A DNA stretch of 64,000 nt from positions 1,302,001-1,366,000 of the forward strand of contig NZ_LN849456.1 of assembly GCF_900070355.1 (NCBI RefSeq). The letters run 5' to 3'. Positions 46,428 to 55,536 of the stretch are shown in pieces (position 1 is the first letter of the stretch; the number at the start of each line of letters is the position of its first letter). Made by a program: the position numbers and the translations under genes. Origin of the DNA: Devriesea agamarum. GTDB lineage: Bacteria > Actinomycetota > Actinomycetes > Actinomycetales > Dermabacteraceae. The notes under the pieces are model-generated. The model made no database searches, was not told where the DNA came from, and saw only the letters and a list, made by a program, of their open reading frames with translations.

Positions 46428-46527
46428 ACCACGACCCAGGCGAGCGCAGCCGGGTCCCTGACACATGCACCGCATGCAGCAGAGCGACGAGCGTGGTCAC
46501 AGTCGCAAGTCGCCGGCGCTACTCGCT

Positions 46528-47835
46528 CTAGCGAGGCGACCCGTAATAGGCCCCGGTAGTCTCCTCGCGCAGCGCATCGAAATCACCATCGAGCAAGCTT
46601 TGGCGAATAGCGGCCACCAGACGCACCGTGAATCGTTCGTTATGGATCGTGCACAGGGTTGAAGCCAGCATCTCCTTCGCTTTAAACAGATGGTGGATAT
46701 AGGCAACCGTGTAGTGTCCGCAGGTGTAGCAGTCACAGGCCTCGTCAATCGGAGCGAAGTGTCGGCGGAACCGGGCACCGGTGAGATTTACCCGACCAGT
46801 GCGGGTATACACCGCGCTGTTGCGCGCAACCCGGGACGGGGAGACACAATCGAAAGTATCCGCACCCGCAGCGACCGCCGTAAATAGGTCATCCACTTCA
46901 CTAATGCCCAGCAAGTGTCGAGGCTTGTCATCGGGTAGTTCGTCGCTCACCCAGCCGACGATGGTGCCGAGGTTTTCTTTCTCCAGCGCGCCCCCGATTC
47001 CGAAACCGTCGAAGCGCCAACCGTCAATATCCATCATCCCCAGATCCTGGGCCGCCCGACGACGCAGATCCTCGTATTGGGCTCCTTGGATCACTCCCCA
47101 CAGCTGCTGGTACGGGCGATGTGTTCGTTCTGCGGTGAGCCGAGCATGTTCGCGTAAACAGCGAATCGCCCACAGCCGAGTGCGCTCTAACGCTCGTTCC
47201 TGGTAGCCGCGCGAGTTCATCAGCGTGGTGAGCTCATCGAAGGCGAACATAATGTCGGCACCGAGACCATGCTGAATCTGCATGGAAATCTCCGGGGTGA
47301 AGCGGTGCACATCGCCATTAATAAACGAGGTAAAGGTCACGCCGTCGTCATCAACATGTGCCAAGCGTTCTTTGCCCTTCGCCACGGCATCGTCGGTTCC
47401 GCTCGCGGTGCGGGCTTTCTCCCCACCGGCAAATTCACTGCTCAGGACCTTTTTAAAACCTGCCCCGAGGCTCATCACCTGAAAACCACCCGAGTCGGTA
47501 TAGGTGGGGCCCGGCCAGTTCATGAACGCACCGAGACCCCCCGCTTCATCGACCAGCTCATGCCCTGGCTGTAGATACAGGTGATAGGCATTGGCCAGCA
47601 CCGCCTGAGCCCCGACGGCGGCAATCGACTCGGGCAGCACAGCTTTAACTGTCGCCTTCGTACCGACCGGAATGAATGCCGGGGTTTCAATCTGTCCATG
47701 TGCGGTGTGGATAACACCGGCGCGGGCTCGGCCGTTCGCGGCGTGGACAATGTCAAACCCTGTCTCTTTTACCACCCGTGGCTGCGGGGCGTTGCGGACT
47801 TGACTCGCGGGGGTCTCCTGGAAGTTGCTGGTCAC
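46528..47835 (-). CDS. tgt: tRNA-guanine transglycosylase
   Basis: Exchanges guanine-34 for preQ1 or queuine in GUN-anticodon tRNAs. The barrel motifs are FIPVGTKATVKAVLPE, DSGGFQVMSLG (base pocket), GADTFDCVSPSRVARN (nucleophile Asp), and the zinc site CDCYTCGHYTVAYIHHLF (C-X-C-X2-C plus His). The protein is about 435 aa, against about 375 for Escherichia coli Tgt; the extra length includes an insertion after LGAGFKKVLSSEFAGGEKAR. I chose GTG 47835 (MTSNFQETPASQ) because upstream residues are not conserved. No other queuosine gene is in the window. Confidence 0.93.
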   Translation of the reverse strand: MTSNFQETPASQVRNAPQPRVVKETGFDIVHAANGRARAGVIHTAHGQIETPAFIPVGTKATVKAVLPESIAAVGAQAVLANAYHLYLQPGHELVDEAGGLGAFMNWPGPTYTDSGGFQVMSLGAGFKKVLSSEFAGGEKARTASGTDDAVAKGKERLAHVDDDGVTFTSFINGDVHRFTPEISMQIQHGLGADIMFAFDELTTLMNSRGYQERALERTRLWAIRCLREHARLTAERTHRPYQQLWGVIQGAQYEDLRRRAAQDLGMMDIDGWRFDGFGIGGALEKENLGTIVGWVSDELPDDKPRHLLGISEVDDLFTAVAAGADTFDCVSPSRVARNSAVYTRTGRVNLTGARFRRHFAPIDEACDCYTCGHYTVAYIHHLFKAKEMLASTLCTIHNERFTVRLVAAIRQSLLDGDFDALREETTGAYYGSPR

Positions 47836-48103
47836 GGACCTATCATTCCATGCCGGGCAGCCTGCCCCGCGGGTAACGAATCGTCGATTTCGCGGCAATG
47901 GAAGGAAAAGGAAAGACAAGGAACACGGCAAGCTCTGACAAGAACGTTCTGCATCCTTCCAACTTTCGTCTACAGTCGATGTCCGACGTCAAGTCATCGT
48001 CAGCCGCGGTAACCGGTCGAACGATCTTCTGTGCTGCACCTGTGCATCACGTGTGGATCCGGGATCGAATCGCTCGTCATCGGTTACGTCGGCATACCAT
48101 GCC

Positions 48104-48109
48104 TACGAT
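48104..48109 (+). promoter_or_regulatory. -10 box of acyltransferase gene
   Basis: TACGAT, then 6 nt, then ATG 48116. It supports ATG 48116 over the upstream in-frame GTG at 48053. Confidence 0.5.
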
Positions 48110-48115
48110 CATTCG

Positions 48116-51073
48116 ATGCCCGAAGACCCCGACGGAAAGAGCCCGGCACCTATGTCCCATGCTGCTCATACGTCATCGCACCATGGCCGTCGGCGCGGTA
48201 ATACCCAGGGCGAGAACACCGAGGAACAAAAGCCTGTGCCAAGCCGTATCCCTAAGCGGTCGCATGGGCGACGGCGTCTTCCTCTCGATAGTTACCAGGA
48301 CACAAATTCCACCGCCGTGCCAAAGGTTTCCGTCTCGGACCAGACCACACCCTCAGCTCCTGACCGTCTGCCGCTAGAACCCTCGTCACCTGACCGTCTA
48401 CCAGCCGGACAGCAGTCATCCAAACAGGGGCCGTCAGAACAGCGGCCACCTAAACAGGGGCCGTCAGAACAGCGGTTACCCAAACAGCAATTGGCCGAAC
48501 AGCAGTTAGCCCAACAGCGGCCACCTAAGCAGCAGCCCACAGCAAAGCTTCTTCCAGATGCCCAGGCCGCTGGCCCAATCCGTGAGATTGCCGCACCAAC
48601 AGCTGTCTCCGCGGCCACAAGCCTCAGCTCACAACCCACGGTTGCCGAGCCAACATCGCCGACATCTCAGGGTGTCAAGCCAAGCACTGCCGGCCCGACC
48701 ACCGCACCTGAGCGAAAAAACTCACCCCCGGAACCTCGCACTGCCGTCATCACTCCCGACGGGCCGAGCCTGCCATCTCGAGGGAACCGCGCCGAATCGG
48801 GGACTCGCGCAGAGTCCGAGCCCCGTGAGGAGACAGGGGCTCGCGTAAAGCCCGAGTCCCGCACAGAATCCACGGCCCGTGCAAAGTCCGACACTGCACG
48901 GCAGGACATCACCCCGGCTGCGCAAGACGCCCGTCCCGGCGAGGATGATCCGCACGCACACTCCGTCTCCGAAGCGAAAAAACTGACCTCCTACCGGCCC
49001 GAGCTACAAGGTCTGCGCGCGGTCGCCATCATGATGGTGGTTTGCTACCACATTTGGTTTGGCCGTGTATCCGGCGGTGTCGATATCTTCCTGCTGATTT
49101 CAGCCTTTCTCCTCACCGGTTCCTTTACCCGAAAGCTAGAGCGCGGCACCCCGCTTCGCGTCCCTCGTTATTGGCTCCACGCCTTTAAACGACTGGTCCC
49201 GCCCGGTGCACTGGTCATCCTGTTGACCGTCATCGCCATGTTTTTTACCCTGCCTGGCGGCAGGTGGCGTGACATCCTCGATCAGGCGCTAGCGTCCCTG
49301 CTTTACGTCGAGAACTGGCTGCTCGCGGCCAATAGCGTGGATTACTACGCCTCGGATCATTCTCTGGCTAGTCCCCTGCAAAACTTCTGGTCACTATCGA
49401 TCCAAGGGCAGGTTTTTCTGCTGTGGCCAGCGTTGTTCTTGATCGGTGCACTGCTCATCCGGTGGTTCCACCTACCAGTGCGACGCACCCTTTTTGTTCT
49501 GTTCGGGGCTGTGTTCGCAGGCTCGTTCGCGTGGTCTGTTTACTTCACGGCGACAGACCAGGTACTCGCCTACTTCGACACCCGTACCCGGCTATGGGAG
49601 TTCGCGCTCGGATCGCTGCTAGCGCTTGCCCTCCCCCTGCTGGAGCGGCGCTGGTCATACCGGCTGCCATCCAACCCGTCGGCCAACGGGTATCGGATCG
49701 TACGCGCCCTGCTCGGGTGGATCGGGCTGGCACTGATCTTGGCATGTGGCTGGGTGCTCGATATCGAAGGTGCCTTCCCCGGATACGTGGCTCTCTGGCC
49801 CACCCTGGCCGCCTGCCTGGTGATCGCTGCCGGCCCTACAAAAACGTGGTGGGGTGTGGACCGGCTGCTTGCCAGCAAACCTTTGCAATGGCTCGGCGAT
49901 ATTTCCTACGCGCTCTACCTGGTGCATTGGCCCGCCCTGGTGATCTTGCTGACCGTTCTCGAAGTCGAAACCCTCTCACCTCTGGTGGGAACCGCACTTG
50001 TGATCGGCGCGATTGTGATGGCCTGGGCAATTACCCGCTGGGTGGACTCCCCCATCCGCTATTCAAGCTGGGCTGATGCCCACTGGTGGCGCAGCGTCGG
50101 CATTATTGGGGTGAGTTTCACGATCGTGTTCGTCACTACCGCCACTGCCACCGAGGTCCTCGACCGCAATGAAGCCCGGCTCCAAGCTCTCGCATCAAAG
50201 AACAACCCCGGTGCGGTCGCCCTCAATCCAACGTTTCGCTATACCGGCGATCCTCACGCAGAGCTGATCCCCCAGGACGCCGACCTTCCACACAACTGGG
50301 TGTCGCTGCCGGAAAACTGCACGGGCACGTGGGCCCCCGACAGCAGCGAGATTGCAGGCAACTGCTCCCAGCTGCCCGGACAAGAAGGCAAACCCACCAT
50401 CATGGTGGTGGGCAACTCTCGGGCCCAGCAGTTTGCGGGGTCAGTCATTCCGATTGCTCAAGCCAACGGTTTCACCGTGATCTCGTTGTTCCAGGGAGGA
50501 TGCGCGTTCGGTACCGGCACCGATGCTCAATGCCCCGAATGGAGCCAAGCTGTTGAGAACTACATCCTCAAACACAAGCCCAATTACCTGATGACGACCA
50601 CCACACTGGTCCCTCTGGGAGGCGGAGAAGAGACCATCACGCCGGGGATTGAGGGGAATCTTCACGAGATAATGAACGCCGGGATCTCGGTCGTCGGCTT
50701 GCGAGATGCACCCCGACTTCCTTTCGACCCGTACGGATGCCTGCAAGAAAACTCCGCTAATCCCGCGGTGTGCGTGGTGGATACCTCATCAATATTTGCA
50801 GCGAAAGACCCCAACCAGGACCTCACCCACATCCTGGACTCAGCCACTCAGGATGCGGTCGGGACCTCATCGTCGGAAGATTCATCGCACCCACGCGGAC
50901 GCTTCCTACCCGTCGACCTCACCCCGTCGATCTGCCCGCAGGGCAAATGTGAGCTGGTGATCGGCAATGTGCGGGTATATCTAGACCCTGAACACCTCAC
51001 CGCTGACTACACGCGTACTCTCGCTCTGCCACTGACCGACGCCCTTGCCGCCGACGGAGTGCAGTGGAAATAG
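48116..51073 (+). CDS. OatA-like O-acyltransferase with SGNH domain and long disordered N-terminus
   Basis: About 985 aa. The first ~285 residues are polar and low-complexity, with KQGPSEQRxPKQ repeats. An acyltransferase-3 membrane domain follows (about 290-660): YRPELQGLRAVAIMMVVCYH with the family His, VSGGVDIFLLISAFLLTGSF, then some ten TM helices. The exported C-terminal SGNH-like domain has VVGNSRAQQFA (Ser about 767) and DPEHLT (Asp/His near 956-959). Such proteins move acetyl groups across the membrane onto peptidoglycan or surface glycans. It leads a row of surface-glycan genes, though the next gene is convergent. Confidence 0.9.
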   Translation: MPEDPDGKSPAPMSHAAHTSSHHGRRRGNTQGENTEEQKPVPSRIPKRSHGRRRLPLDSYQDTNSTAVPKVSVSDQTTPSAPDRLPLEPSSPDRLPAGQQSSKQGPSEQRPPKQGPSEQRLPKQQLAEQQLAQQRPPKQQPTAKLLPDAQAAGPIREIAAPTAVSAATSLSSQPTVAEPTSPTSQGVKPSTAGPTTAPERKNSPPEPRTAVITPDGPSLPSRGNRAESGTRAESEPREETGARVKPESRTESTARAKSDTARQDITPAAQDARPGEDDPHAHSVSEAKKLTSYRPELQGLRAVAIMMVVCYHIWFGRVSGGVDIFLLISAFLLTGSFTRKLERGTPLRVPRYWLHAFKRLVPPGALVILLTVIAMFFTLPGGRWRDILDQALASLLYVENWLLAANSVDYYASDHSLASPLQNFWSLSIQGQVFLLWPALFLIGALLIRWFHLPVRRTLFVLFGAVFAGSFAWSVYFTATDQVLAYFDTRTRLWEFALGSLLALALPLLERRWSYRLPSNPSANGYRIVRALLGWIGLALILACGWVLDIEGAFPGYVALWPTLAACLVIAAGPTKTWWGVDRLLASKPLQWLGDISYALYLVHWPALVILLTVLEVETLSPLVGTALVIGAIVMAWAITRWVDSPIRYSSWADAHWWRSVGIIGVSFTIVFVTTATATEVLDRNEARLQALASKNNPGAVALNPTFRYTGDPHAELIPQDADLPHNWVSLPENCTGTWAPDSSEIAGNCSQLPGQEGKPTIMVVGNSRAQQFAGSVIPIAQANGFTVISLFQGGCAFGTGTDAQCPEWSQAVENYILKHKPNYLMTTTTLVPLGGGEETITPGIEGNLHEIMNAGISVVGLRDAPRLPFDPYGCLQENSANPAVCVVDTSSIFAAKDPNQDLTHILDSATQDAVGTSSSEDSSHPRGRFLPVDLTPSICPQGKCELVIGNVRVYLDPEHLTADYTRTLALPLTDALAADGVQWK

Positions 51074-51096
51074 CGAGCGTACTCGGTTGAGCCGAG

Positions 51097-52455
51097 CTAT
51101 CGTTCTTCCGCGACGAGTTGTCGTTCCTGCGCTGGACGCAGCACCCCCGGCAGCATGATGAGAATGCCGACCAGCGGACCCGCAACCAGAGCAACCACCG
51201 CGCGGTAGTCGATGGTGCCAGGCAAAGCCAAACTCGCCAGCGCGGCCAGCACCGCCGCAGCCCATCCAGCTAAGAACAGAGTGTGGCGACCAAGAGCCTG
51301 GCACAACGCCCCGGTCAGCACGAGCGCGGCGAGCAGCGTCGCCGCCCCGGTGAGCGCAGCCAACAGTCCGCCCGAAACATCCTGACGGAAAAACGTCATG
51401 ATCCACGGACCAATCAACCAGGCTAGGCCGCTGCCCACCGCTCCTACCGCGATAATTCCGCCACCAAATACCGCGAGCATCGCAGCCGGCCTCGACGAAG
51501 CACGCACAAAATAGGTGATCAATACGGATTGGAAGGCCGACAACGGAATGATCAGTGGCGCGCGGGTCAGGGAGATCGCCAAAATCAAACCCGCGGCGGC
51601 ATCAACTTGGCTCTGCGAGGTCATCAGCGCAAGCAGCGTGGGAAAACCAGCGGTCAGCAGCGCATTGGAGACCTGAGCTGACACGGACGCCCCGAGTTTG
51701 CGCCCGAGTGCACCGGCCGGCACATCGGTGCGCGAGGCGAACGCAGCTCGGGCGCGAGCGGAGAACAGCATCATCGCAACCCAGCTGAATGAGGCCAGTG
51801 CCATCGCCCCTGCGAATCCACCGATCCCGAGTCCGATCATGACGGCTGCTCCCGCTGCGAGCAGGGTCAGAAGGCCACGCACCCCAGCTTCAAGCGTCAA
51901 CAACCCCGACAGGCCATTCCAGTCACCTCGACCCGATAGGGCTCCCGCAGTGGCGGCGTGCGCAGCAAAACCCACCGCGGTCAGACAGACAAGTCCCCCC
52001 AGCAGCAACGGCTCTACCGCGAACACTTGGTCCTTCCACAGCGGAAGGCTGACCGCCGCGAGCACACCGAGGGCAGCGGCCACTACCAGCGCAACCGTCG
52101 CGACCCTCGGACCCTGTGGCGAGGTCATTGTGGTCGCTTTTGCCACCGAGCGGGTCAGCTCAGTGGTCACCCCGGCGAGCAGGCCTGTCACCAGTTGGTA
52201 GGCGGAGATAAACAGGAGAAGGTAGGTCAGGGTTGTGCTGTCATACACTCGCGCGCCGATATACATGGCCAGGTACATGACAGCTGCCGAGAAGAGCGAG
52301 GCGAGCCCCACCCCGGCGATGCTCCGCCCTTGTGTGCGCGGCGCCGCCTTAGAATGCGCCGACCCAGAGGCGGTGGTCTCTGAATCAGCCGTCGCATCAC
52401 TCGTCAATGGGGCGGGCGTTGATGTCTCATGCGAACTCGATGTCTCATGCGGCAT
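51097..52455 (-). CDS. polysaccharide-flippase-like membrane protein
   Basis: A 452-aa protein with a Ser/Thr-rich N-terminus (ETSSSHETSTP duplicated) and about 12 hydrophobic helices from residue 45 (IAGVGLASLFSAAVMYLAMY) onward, with the MATE/MOP layout of lipid-linked oligosaccharide flippases. No single signature proves the family. It lies among glycosyltransferase and acyltransferase genes, which supports a role in surface-glycan export. It converges on the acyltransferase gene (23-bp gap) and diverges from the two-domain GT2 gene over a 217-bp region that should hold both promoters. Confidence 0.7.
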   Translation of the reverse strand: MPHETSSSHETSTPAPLTSDATADSETTASGSAHSKAAPRTQGRSIAGVGLASLFSAAVMYLAMYIGARVYDSTTLTYLLLFISAYQLVTGLLAGVTTELTRSVAKATTMTSPQGPRVATVALVVAAALGVLAAVSLPLWKDQVFAVEPLLLGGLVCLTAVGFAAHAATAGALSGRGDWNGLSGLLTLEAGVRGLLTLLAAGAAVMIGLGIGGFAGAMALASFSWVAMMLFSARARAAFASRTDVPAGALGRKLGASVSAQVSNALLTAGFPTLLALMTSQSQVDAAAGLILAISLTRAPLIIPLSAFQSVLITYFVRASSRPAAMLAVFGGGIIAVGAVGSGLAWLIGPWIMTFFRQDVSGGLLAALTGAATLLAALVLTGALCQALGRHTLFLAGWAAAVLAALASLALPGTIDYRAVVALVAGPLVGILIMLPGVLRPAQERQLVAEER

Positions 52456-52660
52456 GGGTTGACCTCCTGAGTCGTCGGATTACCGAGCCCTGCCGCATCG
52501 GGCAGCCCTTCTCACGCTGTCGTCGCCCGCTGCTGCTACCTGCCTATCGGAAAGACAACCAGGCACCGACGCGAGTGGTGACGCTGTCACGAGTGATCAC
52601 GCCGATACGTTCACTTGTGATACCGCTGGTGCTTTCGTGAGCACCCTATGAGCGCCTTGT

Positions 52661-52666
52661 TAGTAT
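52661..52666 (+). promoter_or_regulatory. -10 box of two-domain GT2 gene
   Basis: TAGTAT, then 6 nt, then GTG 52673. The GGAG touching the GTG is too close to serve as a ribosome site, so a leaderless mRNA is likely. Confidence 0.5.
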
Positions 52667-52672
52667 ACGGAG

Positions 52673-54400
52673 GTGACCACCTCTGAGCTGCCGCAACGTT
52701 CCTGTGCCGCAGTCGTCACAGCTTTTCGCCCCACGGATTCACTGCGCGCAGCGATTGACTCTCTGCGCCCGCAGGTCCAGCGAATCGTCATTGTCGACGA
52801 CGGCTCCCCCGACGAAGCCGCCCGGGCCTTATTAGAGTCTCTACGCGATGACCAGGTCGAGGTGATTCATCACCCGGAAAACCTCGGTATTGGCCAAGCG
52901 CTCAACACGGGTTTAGCTGCGCTGGATTCCGCTCCCCCGGAATTTGTTCTGACCATGGATCAGGATTCGGTTGTGCCCGACAGGTACGTCACAGACCTGC
53001 TTCGGGCTTTTTTCGCCGCGAGCGCTCATGGCGTTCGGGTCGGGATGATCGCGCCCGGCTCAGCCGAATCAGTGCATCGTGCCGACGCCCCTGGAGCCGA
53101 TAACCCCGGTTTCCGGATCAGCGGTGAACCCATTCAGTCTGGACTCTTGATCCCGTGGAGTGTCTTCGCCGCCATTGGCCGCTTCCGTGCCGATCTCTTT
53201 ATTGACAGCGTGGATTCCGAGTTTTATCTGCGAGCACACGCCGCTGGATTTCAGTGCATCGCCGCTCCGGGGGTGCGGCTGCGGCATCGCCTAGGCACCG
53301 GGTACCCGGTCAGTATCGCCGGTCGACATCTTGAGCTGACGGTAGCCAGTGATTTTCGGTATTACTACCAGGTCCGCAACCTCATCCATCTCACCCGCTC
53401 CCATGCCCGCACCGCTCCACTGTGGACCGCAGCGGCGCTTGGACGCGAGGTGCGTCATCTCGCCATCGTCACCGCATGTGTCCCCGGGCGAACTCGGCGT
53501 CTGCGAGAGGCTGTGCGCGGTTTAGGGGATGGTCTGCGCGGGCGTACTGGTCGTAGACCAGAGCCACGTGACAGCATTCGCGCACGGATCGGTGACACCG
53601 CAGCGAATCATTCCGAGAGCGCCGATATATCTGGCCCAAATGGCCTGAATCCACCCGTCCGCATCAGCGTATGCATGGCTGCATGGAACGGCGAGAAGTA
53701 CATTGGCGAGCAATTGACATCGATCCTCGACCAGTTGGGGCCAAACGATGAAGTGATCGTGGTCGACGACTGTTCCAGCGATCACACCGCGGATGTCGTG
53801 GACTCCATCGATGACTCGCGTATCCGCTTAATCCGTGCCGAGCGCAATGCGGGATACGTCAAGACCTTTGAAAGGGCGATGAAACTCGCCCAGGGGGAAT
53901 ATGTGCTGCTGTCTGACCAGGATGATGTCTGGTTGCCGGGTCGGGCTGAGCTCATGGTGGCTGCTCTGAGTCGCCGTGACGTGGTGGCAACAAACCTCAC
54001 AACCCTGGGTGGTCCTGACGCGATCCCCGGCCCCTACGGTCAATCCGACTGGCATTTAAGAGCCGCTGACTCCACCCGCCATCTGCGCAATATTCTTGGC
54101 ATTTTGGCAGGGAATCGACCCTATTACGGGTGCGCTATGGGGGTTCACCGGCGGGCACTGGAACGAGGGGCTTTACCGTTCCCAGCCTGGCTCACGGAAT
54201 CGCACGATCTGTGGTTAGCGCTGTACGCCAATGTGTTTGGTTCGCTGACGCACTGCGAGGAACGGTCATTGGCGCGCCGGTACCACGACAGCAACCAGAC
54301 CCAGCCTACCCCGCGCGGCCTCAAGCAGGTCATTCGGTCGCGGCTGATGCTGATGCGCGCTCTGTGTACGTTGTTCGCGCGCAAGCTGAGGCGTCGATGA
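52673..54400 (+). CDS. two-domain GT2 glycosyltransferase
   Basis: A 575-aa fusion of two GT-A glycosyltransferase domains. Domain 1 (about 10-270) is rhamnosyltransferase-like: AAVVTAFRPTDSLRAAIDSL, IVIVDDGSPDEA, and LTMDQDSVVPDRY with the DxD-type motif. Domain 2 (about 325-560) has ISVCMAAWNGEKYIGEQLTS, EVIVVDDCSSDHT and LLSDQDDVWLPGRAE. A linker of about 50 polar residues joins them. No TM helices, so it acts at the inner membrane face on lipid-linked or nucleotide-sugar substrates. It probably adds two successive sugars of a surface glycan (inference). Confidence 0.87.
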   Translation: MTTSELPQRSCAAVVTAFRPTDSLRAAIDSLRPQVQRIVIVDDGSPDEAARALLESLRDDQVEVIHHPENLGIGQALNTGLAALDSAPPEFVLTMDQDSVVPDRYVTDLLRAFFAASAHGVRVGMIAPGSAESVHRADAPGADNPGFRISGEPIQSGLLIPWSVFAAIGRFRADLFIDSVDSEFYLRAHAAGFQCIAAPGVRLRHRLGTGYPVSIAGRHLELTVASDFRYYYQVRNLIHLTRSHARTAPLWTAAALGREVRHLAIVTACVPGRTRRLREAVRGLGDGLRGRTGRRPEPRDSIRARIGDTAANHSESADISGPNGLNPPVRISVCMAAWNGEKYIGEQLTSILDQLGPNDEVIVVDDCSSDHTADVVDSIDDSRIRLIRAERNAGYVKTFERAMKLAQGEYVLLSDQDDVWLPGRAELMVAALSRRDVVATNLTTLGGPDAIPGPYGQSDWHLRAADSTRHLRNILGILAGNRPYYGCAMGVHRRALERGALPFPAWLTESHDLWLALYANVFGSLTHCEERSLARRYHDSNQTQPTPRGLKQVIRSRLMLMRALCTLFARKLRRR

Positions 54401-54461
54401 CACCGTGCAGCGCACGACGTAGCGATCAAGGCAACCTTCGTACCCGATCATCGGAGCTCCA

Positions 54462-55352
54462 GTGACAACTCTCGACATCATGGTCCCCTATTGGGGTGAT
54501 CCGGCGTATATGAAAGAGGCCATCGCCAGTGTCCTCGCTCAGACATCACCGCATTGGCGACTGACCATCATTGACGATGACTATCCGGGGACCGAAATTC
54601 GCGACCATGTGCAGGAGATTGCTGATGAGCGCATTCGTTACATCCGTAAAGAACGCAACGAAGGTCTGATCGAAAACTTTAAGTCCTGTGTGGCGGCCGC
54701 TGAGGCGCCGCTGATGGTCATGATCGGGTCCGATGATCGACTATTACCGGGCTACGTGGCCGAAGTCCTTGACGTTGCCGCACGGTTTCCGCATGCCTCG
54801 ATTATCCAGCCGGGCGTTCAGGTCATTGACCAACACGGCTCCGTCAGCCGTACCCTGCCTGACACCGTGAAACACGTTCTTCTCAGCAGACAAAACGATC
54901 GGTACCGCGAGTATTCTGGGGAACAGCTGGCCGCCAGTTTATTAACCGGCAATTGGCTGTACTGGCCTTCCCTCACCTTCCGTACCGAACGGATCAAAGC
55001 AGTTCCGTTCCGCGACGGGTTCCCGGTGGTTCTCGACCTGGCGCTGATATTAGACCTGGTGTTTGCCGGAGATACCTTAGTGAGGTCCTCCAAGGTGGTG
55101 TTTGAGTACCGTCGGCATTTAGGCAGCGTCTCGAGCACGATGTTGTTTGACGGCTCGCGTTTTGACGATGAACGCGCGTATTTCCGAATCGCCGCCGACA
55201 TCGCGGCTGCGCACAAATGGCCCCGGGCTCGTCGCGCTGCGCGGCTACACGCCACGTCCCGCGCCTACGCAGGGAAGACCCTCATGTCTGCACTCGCTCA
55301 CCGCGACCTAAAGGCCGTCAAAGCACTCTCGCGCCACATCATCTCGACCTAG
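54462..55352 (+). CDS. GT2 family glycosyltransferase
   Basis: A 296-aa GT-A enzyme. The nucleotide-sugar domain begins LDIMVPYWGDPAYMKEAIAS, with TIIDDDYPGTEI and VMIGSDDRLLPGYV (acidic metal motif). GTG 54462 has GGAG five bases upstream. It follows the two-domain GT2 by 61 bp, so it is likely co-expressed. The stop codon lies inside the first unit of a 17-bp tandem repeat. The acceptor sugar is unknown. Confidence 0.88.
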   Translation: MTTLDIMVPYWGDPAYMKEAIASVLAQTSPHWRLTIIDDDYPGTEIRDHVQEIADERIRYIRKERNEGLIENFKSCVAAAEAPLMVMIGSDDRLLPGYVAEVLDVAARFPHASIIQPGVQVIDQHGSVSRTLPDTVKHVLLSRQNDRYREYSGEQLAASLLTGNWLYWPSLTFRTERIKAVPFRDGFPVVLDLALILDLVFAGDTLVRSSKVVFEYRRHLGSVSSTMLFDGSRFDDERAYFRIAADIAAAHKWPRARRAARLHATSRAYAGKTLMSALAHRDLKAVKALSRHIIST

Positions 55353-55425
55353 CCCGCATCTCGACCCACCGCGGATCTCGACCTAGCCCGCGTCTCGACC
55401 CAGCGCGCATCTCAAGTCACGCGCC
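55341..55425. repeat. 17-bp imperfect tandem repeat across the GT2 stop codon
   Basis: Units begin at 55341, 55358, 55375, 55392 and 55409, each (A/G)TCTCGACC-like. Units 1 and 3 are identical (ATCTCGACCTAGCCCGC). Unit 1 contains the TAG stop of the upstream gene. Confidence 0.88.
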
Positions 55426-55536
55426 GTGGAACGCCCACGGCAGGCCGAGGACGCTGGAGCGCGATCTGGCGCACATTTGTCCTAAGCCATAAGGGATTCT
55501 TACCTCGGCGTGCGTGCGGCTTGCGAAGATAGAAGG